This document shows positions 57,633 to 64,000 of a DNA stretch of 64,000 nucleotides, piece by piece. The notes under the pieces were generated by a model that saw only the letters and a program-made list of their open reading frames with translations, was not told the DNA's origin and ran no database searches. This DNA comes from Branchipolynoe longqiensis (taxonomy: Eukaryota > Annelida > Polychaeta > Phyllodocida > Polynoidae), in assembly GCA_030323885.1 (NCBI GenBank), contig CM059186.1, positions 27,017,005 through 27,081,004 on the forward strand, in the 5' to 3' direction. Numbering within the stretch: position 1 is the stretch's first letter; each line of letters starts with the position of its first letter. The position numbers and the translations under genes are program-made.

Positions 57633-57663
<31 letters not shown>

Positions 57664-60600
57664 GCTGTCGGTCGCGATGTGACAAAGACTCCTTTCATTA
57701 CTTGACTGTCGCTCTCCATTTAGCTCTCTGCTGTGAGAGTGATGTCCATGAGTCTGTCTTAATGTCGAGATTTCATGAAAGCTACCTGCAAAAGTGTTGA
57801 AGTGCTGCTGGCTTTTGCAAGTTACCAGCGACACTCTCTCGGGGAGCAAATAGAGGTCTCACACCGGCAAGAACATGTCCAGACAGGCGCAAAACTATTT
57901 GTCCCTGCAGTGGCTGGTCAGCAGATGTTGGGGGTTCCCTACATTAACCGCCCTTGATGCTGCCACAGTGACATGGTTTTCTGTTTATGGTTTGCTCCCT
58001 TAGCCTTCGGTTCTGTCAAGAACCTGTACCACAAGGCAGTGCTTTACAACTCTGCAGGGCAGGGGCATCAAACTCCCTAAGGTATTGCAATACCTGCATA
58101 CCATTTACTCCACCCACTTGCTCCTAATATAAACACTCAATCCAGAAATACTTGAAGTATTTAATCCTGCCCTTGCTCTCTGTGACAACCAGTGTTGGGT
58201 CGGTTATCGGTGTTGGGTAGGCGGCCGGCCACCTTTCGGCCTCCCCTGACCTGAGTGGGGGTGAATTTCCATGAAATAGTGGAACATTCTCTCATAGCCT
58301 TAGCATTGTCAGGGAGTCGCATGAAAAATACCGGAAGTCAGTTTTAATCCATCACTCTCCTGGCACTATCCTAGCTCCATTCCACTGACCAGTCAGTCCA
58401 TACTAGTATAGTGGTCTGCACTGACCTCTCAGGCAAGGAGCCACATAGACAGGTAGGCGTGGGTAGTATGGTGATATCAGGGAGCCTAGGTGGTGTAATG
58501 GTTAGCACACTGGCCCAGAATGCAAAGAGATGTGGGTTCAAGTCCCACTCTAGGCATAATATTTCCTATTTTCATCACCCCCAAGGCACTGGGGCTGTGA
58601 CCAGGATCCTATGCAAGCTACACGCTGAATAGTTGTTGAACCTACCCTGTGTCTGTGTAAGTGCATTGCCTGTATGTATGTAATTGTAAGCATTAAAAGA
58701 CTTACAATTCAAGGCGGACGAGTGTAGTGGTCTGCACTGACCTCTCAGGCAAGGGGCCGCATAGGCAGGTAGGCATGGGTAGTATGGTGATATCAGGGAG
58801 CCTAGGTGGTGTAATGGTTAGCACGCTGGCCTGGAATGCAAAGCGTTCGAGTCCCGCTCTAGGCGCAATATTTCCCATTTTCATCACCCCCATGACACTA
58901 TTTTTGGAGAGTGGTCCACAGTCATTGCTGTGAGCTTATTATCTCTCACCTCGTGGTTTTTTCTCAAGAGGTCATTTTCATTTCTGTTTATGCACGCCTT
59001 CTTCTTTCGTTGTGGGTTATATATTACTGACACAATATGGGATACGACAATAATATTTCGTAGTTTTTGTGGCATGTAGTAATATCGATTATAATATTAT
59101 ATCTGGAAATTCATTACCATAAACGATAACTATGGTCAGTTTTAAAGCTTCAAGTATCTCCATTTGAATCTTTAAAATAAAACTCACCTCAAGCAAAAGT
59201 AAAGTAATATTTACAAAACTTATTCACAGTTTAAATCACAAATTTTATTTATGTATGGCACAGATTAAAGTGCTTTAAGTATTTTTAAACTTTACTATAC
59301 TATAATACTGTTTACATTATTAATATTAGGATGAATAGGAGATAATACACTATAATTGCCGTACATTGTCTTTGATGGTACAGCTGTTGTTGAAGATGTA
59401 TACTGCCTATTATGGATAAGTCTGAATAGACTTGTTTTCACCATTAGACAGTTTGTCGATAGAAAGCCCGAGTCTATACTTTTACCGACCCAAGGGATGT
59501 TTAACCTCCCACACCACATAGACATGGTATGAGAGCAACTGGCCTTTGATGACGCTGTAAGTTAACCACAGCAGTGGAAATCCCAATTGGCATAGTCAGC
59601 AGTCAGTGGGCTAGGGAATTATAAACCTAATATATTTATCTTTTATTTTTAAAGGCAAAAGAAAACCCTCAAACCTGCAGGAACTCAAAACTTGCGAATT
59701 ATGCAAACTTAAAGTTACATAGTCCGATGATTTTTAATTTCTGTAATTTCTGAGATATATTAGGTTTACCATAATAATCTACCTTACTTTAGTTTGAAGT
59801 AACTTTTATTTTAAATGGCTAACTTTTAATATATTCGAAATGCAATCATGCAAAATTAATTTTGGCAAGCATGCCAAAACTCTGACATCATATGCTTCTG
59901 TAGTAACAGGTTCTATTGAATTGCCTTGGTATTCTCTTGTATATGGTGATACATGGTTAATAATAATAAGTGCACCCGTAGGCATATGTAAGTTAGATAT
60001 GTAGAATCAAATTTATTTAGGCCTATTTAATAGTTAGATATGGAGAATCGAATCTAGATAATTGCTTTGGGGTTTTGAAAATTTGATGTTTTCATTGGAC
60101 TATGCAGCTTTAATATATGCATCCTTTCCGATAGGCTCCAACCAGCTCGTTGACCTTGGCTCAGCTTCCATCTGCGTATCGCCCCTTCAAAGTGATGCCG
60201 CGAAAACAGGTGCTTTCACCATGACGACATTCGGCCACCTGTCTCTGTTGACTGGCTTGATTCCCTGTGCAAAACCCGCCATGTTGCTCCACACCGTGAC
60301 CGTCAACTGCGACGCGCCAAGGATGCCCTTCGCGATGTGGTTGTTTGACCTTGTAGTTGACCTCTGTGGAGTGACTGAACACCAGTACCACTCCTTCCGG
60401 CTGCTCACCGCCTGGTACCAGCATGTGGCGCGCCAGTGTGCGCGTCGCGAGGCGGAAGATGCCCGGATGTTCGGCATGCGTTGCCCGGTGGTGGCGCACA
60501 CACTCGGCCTCGTTTGGACCCACATGGACAGCCCGGTAGAAGGCGTCAACGAACTCATCATTGAGGCCTTCCAAGCGATGCTCAGGTCACACGTCTTGGA

Positions 60601-62976
60601 AAATGTACATACAAAAAATACTACACTATCAGAACCAATGTTTTGAAAATGTTCCAGCTATTTAACGTTACACATATTAAACAGTTGACAAATCTTGCTA
60701 AATTTGTTAAATTAATTATGGACCAATTCTAACATGCACATGTATGCTTTTCTTTTTTTCTAACAGTGTTTACCCTGAATATTTTCGGAAAAGACAGTCC
60801 TTAAAATCGTTTGCTTGTTAAAACCGTGCCAGTTTATGTTATTCTCTGTTTTTAAAAATTGTACTTTATAATGCTGCTCTTATACTATGTGAGAGGTCGC
60901 AAGCCAAAATAAATCGTTGTCATTGTCTTTTGGAGGAGACAGCTGGGGAGATTCAACTTCCCAAGTGTGAGAAGTCTACCCAGCCGGGCAGTGGCAGTGG
61001 TGACGGGGAGCCCTCTGGCGGGGAATTATTACACTACTCCCCGCTACTACAGGAAGTCCTCGCACAGACGCTGACTTTGCCATGGACCGTCAAGGGCAAA
61101 CACCACCTCGTAGCCGCCATCATTCCTTACATCGACGTCATAGCGGTACGTTGCCTTCGTGGAAAGTCTTATAATTATTTGTTTATTGTGTTGCAGGTTA
61201 GTAAAAGGCAAGCTCCAGAATATTAAGTGTAAGTTGTATTGACCGCAGATGTTTCTAAGATGTAAAACCCCAACAAATAAAATATGAATATTATATTCCT
61301 TTCAATGTGCTTTCCCTCCGTGTGTATATATATCCTGGGTATATTACTAACAGTTTAAAATATAACCTGCAGATGAATTCACTTGTCCTCCAAATCCCTG
61401 ACTGACTCGGTGATTCCGCACAATGCCTGCCTTGTTTGTAGCTCATCGAGAAGGAGACTGACATGTTGCCCGAGCTGCTCGGGTGCTGCTCCACTAACTA
61501 TCTGGGACCTCCATCAACAGTGCTGTACCGGGCCCTTCTACGCCGGCTCACAGAGTACGTTTATTAGTGGTAATCAAAAGAGACACCTTGAAAATCACTA
61601 TGATGATCAGACTAGACGGTTGGTTGGTTGTTGTAGGTTTACGTCCTGGCAACATCTAAGGTCTTATCAGGACGGGTACCGAATTGTGGCAGTTCACACA
61701 CATAGTGGCTATGATTGTTTTGTACATGCTACTCCCAATTAAAAGTATCATGCAGCTACAAGTCCATGAATGTGGTGTGCATGTTCTTCCCAATTAAAAA
61801 TATGATATTTTACTTTCAAAATGAATACCTTGAAATGGAACTTTGGTAAAAGTCTACTCATTAATATTCCAAATAATTTAATATTCCAAATAATTCAAGC
61901 TCATAAGGTATTTAATGGTTCTAATAATGGTTCTCTTGCAGAAAGAACTCCATGACTGGTTTCAGGAAATACCTGCTTCCCTGGCTGGTTAAGGGTCTGA
62001 CTGGTGAATCTAGGTAAGATATTGTCACAATTATAGGCTACAAATGATCCTTGGTGGTTTATTTGTGTTATGGCACAGAAAATACAATTTACCAGTTCCA
62101 TATATGATTATCTCAAACATGACACAGCCTTGGAGGATTCTATATACTCACTTTATAATTGATGGTTAGCACATCGTCACATAAGATGCAAACTCTACAC
62201 CATTCTTTTTCAGATAATGGAGCTGGAGTAAAAATGGAATAGTGTTACAGCTGTTCAGAAAATTCGCGGGAAATATGGTATATGTTTTACATCTTCTATG
62301 ATTATAATTATGTTAACCATCAATTATAAACTCTGAATATATCTACAAAGCTAGAATCCTCCAAGATAGTTTTATGTCCAAAATCCTCCAAGATTGTGTC
62401 ATGTCTGAGATAATTATATATGGGACTGGTAAACATATATACACACATGGTGTATAATCTATTATGCTAATATAAATATCGGAGAGCACCATATGTATTT
62501 ATTAATGTTGTTCGGCGATATTTAACCAATGTCGACCTGCCTTAATTTGCTGCGGGGGTTGTACCACGGTGGTGCCACCCCCGGGTGAATTCTTAACTGA
62601 CCATTTATTTACAGATATATATAAGGACTGTTATGTAGTATAGTTGAAGCCTAATGTTGAGAAAAAATAACTTCGCTAAATAAATTACCGCTTACAAATT
62701 TAACAAAAGTATTCCGTGTTCACCTTTTAATTGCTGCCTGTTATTCATACTCTCTTACATGATTATGTCTCGTCCGCCAGCCTTCTCCGACAAAACGCGA
62801 GCCAGTATTGGTTGACGACGACATTAAAGCACAACAAAAACACTTATCCACTAATATTCGAGTACACCAAAAACCTGCAGGATCGACAGGCTGAGCGATC
62901 TCTGTCCAGTTACGTGGTTCACGCGCTGATCATGGTCATGAACGCCGGGAAGGCACAGCAGCTACTCGGCAGTGAG
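49039..62976 (+). CDS. THADA: THADA/Trm732-like gene, N-terminal third (10 coding exons, 5' and 3' incomplete)
   Basis: Ten exons join in frame with GT-AG borders: 49039 or 49052-49213, 50263-50371, 53039-53184, 53651-53770, 56969-57083, 60135-60604, 60936-61145, 61442-61554, 61942-62013 and 62781-62976. Donor and acceptor phases match at all nine junctions, giving about 571 residues with no stop. The helical, leucine-rich protein resembles the N-terminal part of THADA. The clearest stretches are the WTHMDSPVEGV segment (exon F), LPWTVKGKHHLVAAIIPYID (exon G) followed by LGCCSTNYLGPPSTVLYRAL (exon H), and LLRQNASQYWL (exon J). THADA/Trm732 proteins are about 1,900-2,000 residues long, so the rest lies past the window. 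By family knowledge the protein partners FTSJ1/Trm7 for 2'-O-methylation of tRNA position 32; animal THADA has also been linked to SERCA and energy storage. The identification rests on remembered family resemblance, not a search. Confidence 0.72.
49052..49213 (+). CDS. THADA: THADA-like exon A
   Basis: Reads VELERLLDSLASSIKR and continues to KLHKKVIK. The donor AAG|GTGAGT at 49213 is strong and leaves phase 0. Two acceptors are possible: TTGCAG with the exon starting at 49039 (needs a phase 2 upstream donor), or TTCCACAG with the exon starting at 49052 (phase 0). An ATG at 48989 in the same frame could be a start, but THADA proteins have a longer N-terminus, so upstream exons are more likely. 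Confidence 0.65.
49827..50176 (-). mobile_element. family A MITE (A9) in a THADA intron
   Basis: Reverse-strand copy, TTTAAAGCGGCATAGTCCGATG to CCATTGGACTATCCAACC. It lies between exons A and B, 86 bp upstream of exon B. Confidence 0.78.
50263..50371 (+). CDS. THADA: THADA-like exon B
   Basis: Follows a pyrimidine-rich tract ending in GTGAAG and begins VMVEMERHGGSVIESLLHPW in phase 0. The donor CACGT|GTATGT leaves one base (phase 1). Spliced to exon C it reads EDLATLEVSGVARRVV without a break, which supports both borders. Confidence 0.66.
50758..51290. mobile_element. family F TIR element (F3) in a THADA intron
   Basis: GTTGTTCTCTGAAACCGGG to GTGGTACCCAGTTTCAGACG, with the shared body. It lies between exons B and C, 47 bp left of the small LTR element. 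Confidence 0.7.
51338..51495 (+). repeat. 5' LTR
   Basis: Direct repeat of 52061-52217, about 90 percent alike by eye. Contains repeated GTGACCTC(T/C)CGTGACC units. Confidence 0.85.
51545..51870 (+). pseudogene. remnant of gypsy integrase C-terminus
   Basis: One frame reads MEQIVKTQKAKDYFDRPGRK then TGA, and continues as RGDKVRYLDYKKEWVSGIVT. The pattern, basic helix, YFDR, then GDKVR and W-x-x-G-x-V, is that of the end of Ty3/gypsy pol proteins. About 45 residues upstream are unrecognised. The rest of gag-pol is missing, so this copy could only have moved with proteins supplied in trans. Confidence 0.55.
52061..52217 (+). repeat. 3' LTR
   Basis: Partner of the LTR at 51338. It is preceded by a short purine-rich stretch (GAGGTGGTGG) that could serve as the polypurine tract. 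Confidence 0.85.
52295..52605 (+). mobile_element. tRNA-derived SINE, full length, in a THADA intron
   Basis: Head GCGGTGGCCAAATCAGTAGG, body with GGATAATGTAACTGAGTGGG, tail to CCAGGATGTAAAACTGC. Confidence 0.74.
52660..52990 (-). mobile_element. tRNA-derived SINE, full length, in a THADA intron
   Basis: ACATCCTGGCAACATCTAAGG to GGGGTTCGAAACCCATGACC and CATTCGGCCATCCCGTC. It is tail to tail with the copy at 52295 and ends about 50 bp before exon C. Confidence 0.74.
53039..53184 (+). CDS. THADA: THADA-like exon C
   Basis: Acceptor GGCTTAG before 53039 and donor AAA|GTAAGC after 53184. Reads EVSGVARRVVGRNLPLVIAV, then a QQWLLLLLK end, in phase 1 to phase 0. The amphipathic leucine pattern fits a helical-repeat protein. 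Confidence 0.68.
53234..53427. mobile_element. short TIR element just after THADA exon C
   Basis: TAAGCTAAGATTCCATATAT at the left, ACATATGGAATCTTAGCTTTA at the right. The middle is rich in GCGAATGC and CATATGG words. It starts about 50 bp past the exon C donor. Confidence 0.65.
53651..53770 (+). CDS. THADA: THADA-like exon D
   Basis: Exactly 40 codons between TCGCTTTAG and the strong donor ACG|GTGAGT. Reads VALQLFQQLPAEVGQLAYGA and ends SYIIKLLAST. Phase 0 at both ends. Confidence 0.7.
54529..54885. mobile_element. TIR element in a THADA intron
   Basis: AATAGACCCCGCCAGTTAAGC at the left and its inverse AGCTTAACTGCCGGGG...CTATT at the right. An ~80-bp direct repeat (CCGAATAGAGTGGTTCCAGA at 54559 and 54819) makes each end compound. 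Confidence 0.6.
55330..55625 (+). mobile_element. tRNA-derived SINE inserted into another SINE
   Basis: Head ATGGCCGAATGAGTTAGAGC (A box) and GGGTTCGATCCCTGG (B box, 55387-55401), full body, tail GATGTTGCTAGGACGTAAAA. This is the clearest pol III promoter of the window. Confidence 0.8.
55626..56110 (+). mobile_element. LTR-like or promoter-like segment inside the SINE tail
   Basis: About 470 bp lie between the SINE tail and the final CAAACAAACAA. They contain ACTATATAAGCAATAAACCA (a TATA box overlapping a polyadenylation signal) followed by a TC-rich stretch and ...GATTCTACACA. TATA and AATAAA so close together, then a short TC-rich R/U5-like part, is typical of an LTR, so a solo LTR in the SINE tail is one reading; no clean duplication is seen. 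A read-through sequence carried along by the SINE is the other. Confidence 0.35.
56515..56921. mobile_element. Mutator-like MITE, long form (M5)
   Basis: 407 bp, TAGATAAAAGATCACTCCG... to ...GGGGTGAATCTTTTATCTA, flanked by exact 9-bp duplications AATGAAACT (56506-56514, 56922-56930). Interior shared with M1. Located in the intron just before exon E of the THADA-like gene. Confidence 0.85.
56969..57083 (+). CDS. THADA: THADA-like exon E
   Basis: Acceptor TGTCTTTCAG and donor TTAG|GTAACT. Reads GMPSYCMPLAGTAIAFLICL, then PDDGRGAEIFKDLFVKL. Starts in phase 0 and ends in phase 1. A 407-bp Mutator-like MITE ends 47 bp upstream of the exon. Confidence 0.7.
57084..58408 (+). other. intron between THADA exons E and F, first part
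   Basis: Holds a SINE tail (57265), GCGATTTTC/CCGCGATT words at 57150-57540, the ATC microsatellite and a 60-codon frame at 57775-57957 that I do not recognise. Confidence 0.45.
57624..57663. repeat. (ATC)n microsatellite
   Basis: About 13 ATC units in a THADA intron, with one CGTC interruption near the left. Confidence 0.9.
58409..58890 (+). repeat. tandem pair of a tRNA-like repeat (316-bp period)
   Basis: TAGTGGTCTGCACTGACCTC starts at 58409 and again at 58725. Each unit holds a tRNA-like piece (58484-58555 and 58800-58864) with GGTGTAATGGTTAGCAC (A box) and GGTTCAAGTCCC or CGTTCGAGTCCC (B box). It is unrelated to the main SINE family. In an intron of the THADA-like gene. Confidence 0.65.
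58484..58555 (+). pseudogene. tRNA-like sequence (Gln/Glu-like), anticodon arm lost
   Basis: 72 nt. The acceptor stem GCCTAGG pairs with TCTAGGC over 7 positions, the D stem GTGT pairs with GCAC, and the T arm GTGGG/CCCAC is perfect. The anticodon arm (CTGGCCCAGAATGCAAAG) does not pair. Most likely a tRNA-derived repeat, not a working tRNA. Confidence 0.5.
58891..59707 (+). other. intron between THADA exons E and F, second part
   Basis: AT-rich, no recognisable repeat or gene. Confidence 0.45.
59708..60114 (+). mobile_element. family A MITE (A10) abutting exon F
   Basis: TTAAAGTTACATAGTCCGATG to GGACTATGCAGCTTTAA, with an internal near-duplicate GTTAGATATG...GAATC(A/G)AAT segment. Its right end is 20 bp from the exon F acceptor. 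Confidence 0.8.
60135..60604 (+). CDS. THADA: THADA-like exon F (largest exon)
   Basis: Acceptor TTTCCGATAG at 60134. The phase 1 entry joins exon E as a Gly codon. Reads GSNQLVDLGSASICVSPLQS and continues to VWTHMDSPVEGVNELIIEAF, a segment that in THADA proteins has the pattern tryptophan-threonine-histidine, then proline and a basic or acidic helix. The end is uncertain: AAT|GTACAT after 60604 (phase 0) fits the next exon, while CTCAG|GTCACA after 60585 (phase 2) is an alternative. A family A MITE ends about 20 bp before the exon. Confidence 0.7.
60767..60935 (+). other. possible alternative terminal exon of the THADA-like gene
   Basis: The strongest acceptor of the region, a long T tract ending TTCTAACAG, lies at 60766. 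Spliced from the phase 2 donor at 60585, it reads SVYPEYFRKRQSLKSFAC and then TAA. An AATAAA signal follows at 60908-60913, with TG-rich sequence after it. If used, it would end the protein after exon F. It could also be an unused site or a relic; the main frame continues in exon G. Confidence 0.22.
60936..61145 (+). CDS. THADA: THADA-like exon G
   Basis: Phase 0 start after TTTTGGAG (60936), or after GAGACAG (60943) if exon F ends in phase 1. Contains a GSGSGDGEPSGG linker, then LPWTVKGKHHLVAAIIPYID, the best THADA-like block of the window. The donor GCG|GTACGT is good (phase 0). Confidence 0.7.
61442..61554 (+). CDS. THADA: THADA-like exon H
   Basis: Acceptor CTTGTTTGTAG. Reads LIEKETDMLPELLGCCSTNY, then LGPPSTVLYRALLRRLTE. 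Donor CAGA|GTACGT, phase 2. Confidence 0.7.
61942..62013 (+). CDS. THADA: THADA-like exon I
   Basis: Acceptor TTCTCTTGCAG and donor CTAG|GTAAGA, both near consensus. The 72-bp exon reads KNSMTGFRKYLLPWLVKGLT followed by GES. Entry and exit are both phase 2. Confidence 0.7.
62088..62433. mobile_element. foldback element between THADA exons I and J
   Basis: Arms of about 105-150 bp: TTTACCAGTTCCATATATGA inward to TAATTGATGGTTAGCACAT, and the inverse to ACTGGTAAA at 62433. The right arm has an extra copy of AATCCTCCAAGAT. It could form a long hairpin in the pre-mRNA. Confidence 0.65.
62781..62976 (+). CDS. THADA: THADA-like exon J
   Basis: Acceptor CGTCCGCCAG and donor GAG|GTTAGT. Reads LLRQNASQYWLTTTLKHNKN and continues to ALIMVMNAGKAQQLLGSE. 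Phase 2 entry, phase 0 exit. No further exon is visible before the window ends. Confidence 0.7.
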
Positions 62977-63068
62977 GTTAGTGATTTCTGGGTGTACGTC
63001 CAAATAAGCAAGTCATGCTCCCTCTATGAAGCTGCCTGGCCATGTATGAGAACCGTGACCGGCAAGCC

Positions 63069-63858
63069 GTAAAGTTGCATAATCCGAGGAAACCATAAAA
63101 CTTTTAAAACCAAAGCTTCTTCTTCTTCTTCGCCCGATGAGGGGTCAGCGCCCATCCACACAAACACCTCCTCAGCCGTATCGTAGATGAACGTGTCGCC
63201 TACCGCCCAACGTTTTTGGTCATAGGCCACGAACAAGGGCTCTCCAGTTTTCCCGGTCGTGGGCCTTGAGTTTCTTGTTCGTGATTCTGTAATGTTCTTT
63301 TTCCGGGGTGGGGTTGTTGGCCCGACGCCCAACCCCCAACCTGGAGGACCAGTTGCTGCTCTTAGTCTGTCCTCTACCATGAGTCCTGCCTGGCTCGGTT
63401 AAACCTGCCAGGGGACTAGCCCCTGCCGGTATAGCTCTCATGGTCACGGAGGCACACAAGCCTCCCCACCACGACAAGGTGGCAACACATTGGGGGGAGG
63501 AAAAACCGAAGCACTTGCCTATATTTGATCCGACATGTCCACCTGATACTGCTGGACTATACTGACACAGATACTGATACTGCTGAACTTATTAAACATT
63601 TATTGCTGCATAGATGGGAAATTAAATTAATTTAATAGAATTTCTAACTACTGCACGTCATACAAGCTTATGATGTCCAGCTTTTCAGTGTGCGCACCAA
63701 AATTATTTTCCCCGTTGTCACTTCAGATATCTCCAAAGTAATCAGTTTTAATCAAAGTTACTCCACACTAAAGTAAAGTAGATTATAATGATCAACCTAA
63801 TATAGTTATTTAATAAATAACGCATAAACTCAAAACCATCGGATTATGCAAGTTTAAA
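63069..63858 (-). mobile_element. family A MITE (A11) split by a retroposon-like insert
   Basis: AAAGTTGCATAATCCGAGG starts at 63069. The body resumes at about 63521 and ends AAAACCATCGGATTATGCAA before 63858. The middle (63112-63520) is unrelated. Confidence 0.7.
63112..63520 (-). mobile_element. retroposon-like insert with GAA tail
   Basis: On the minus strand it begins CCTTGTCGTGGTGGGGAGGC, runs through CATGAGAGCTATACCGGCAG, and ends in a (GAA)n run at 63115-63131. The 3' simple tail and absence of TIRs suggest a SINE or a 5'-truncated LINE. A frame with TGKTGEPLFVAYDQKRWAVG is open across much of it, but I cannot name it. Confidence 0.45.
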
Positions 63859-64000
63859 TATTTAGAGCATGGTTGGTTGGAACACAGATAACTCTGTTGG
63901 AGTATATATACAGTAGTGCATGTCTTCGACGATCTCTGTGTTTGGTGAATCCCTTCTATGTTCGAAGAGTTTTTTATCGATGCAAACTGATTTTGTTGCA

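Noticed and set aside
60161..60574. Minus-strand 137- and 124-codon frames
   Set aside because: Antisense of THADA exon F, which has matching splice phases on the + strand.
63024..63477. Minus-strand frame with GEEEEE as a host exon
   Set aside because: It ends in a GAA simple tail and interrupts a MITE, so it belongs to an inserted retroposon.

Overview
This is a repeat-dense window of animal nuclear DNA. The evidence is GT-AG introns that separate short exons joining in phase, tRNA-derived SINEs, DIRS-type and non-LTR retrotransposons, many terminal-inverted-repeat (TIR) elements, and long mini- and microsatellites. No bacterial-style operons, plasmid or phage genes are present. The repeat mix suggests a marine invertebrate (a mollusc or other lophotrochozoan, or a similar animal), but nothing in the sequence fixes the species.

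One host gene is well supported. On the + strand from about 49.04 kb to beyond the right edge, ten coding exons (A-J) join in phase over every junction and encode about 571 residues. The protein looks like the N-terminal third of THADA (Trm732 family), the large helical-repeat partner of the FTSJ1/Trm7 enzyme that 2'-O-methylates position 32 of tRNA anticodon loops. The 5' exons are not identified. Its introns hold SINEs, MITEs, a small LTR element and other insertions.

The rest is mostly mobile DNA. At 0-9.7 kb there are MITEs, several nested, and SINEs. At 9.77-16.2 kb a decayed DIRS retrotransposon (gag, RT, RNase H, tyrosine recombinase, inverted terminal repeats) lies next to a miniature relative. 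At 16.4-22.0 kb there are GGA repeats, three minisatellite blocks and a G-rich tract. At 23.2-24.4 kb there is a GC-rich island with a broken, unrecognised coding unit bounded by TATA-like and AATAAA signals. At 24.6-28.3 kb there are SINEs, microsatellites and one candidate first exon. At 28.46-32.25 kb a CR1/Jockey-type LINE has split an older MITE. At 33-36.6 kb I see little. At 36.6-48.0 kb there are dense TIR elements and SINEs, and at 48.15-48.75 kb an I/Nimb-like LINE 3' end. THADA follows.

The most interesting material is a set of TIR families whose target-site duplications (TSDs) can be read directly. One Mutator-like family (TIR TAGATAAAAGATTCACCC) has 9-bp TSDs and exists both as ~400-bp copies and as 62-66-bp bare hairpins. 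Four other families (B, C, D, E) have short target-site duplications, and the clean copies show 3 bp of T-rich sequence, as expected for PIF/Harbinger-like elements. Nesting is so common (MITE in MITE, LINE in MITE, SINE in SINE, hairpin in SINE, MITE in minisatellite) that a relative insertion order could be worked out from this window alone.
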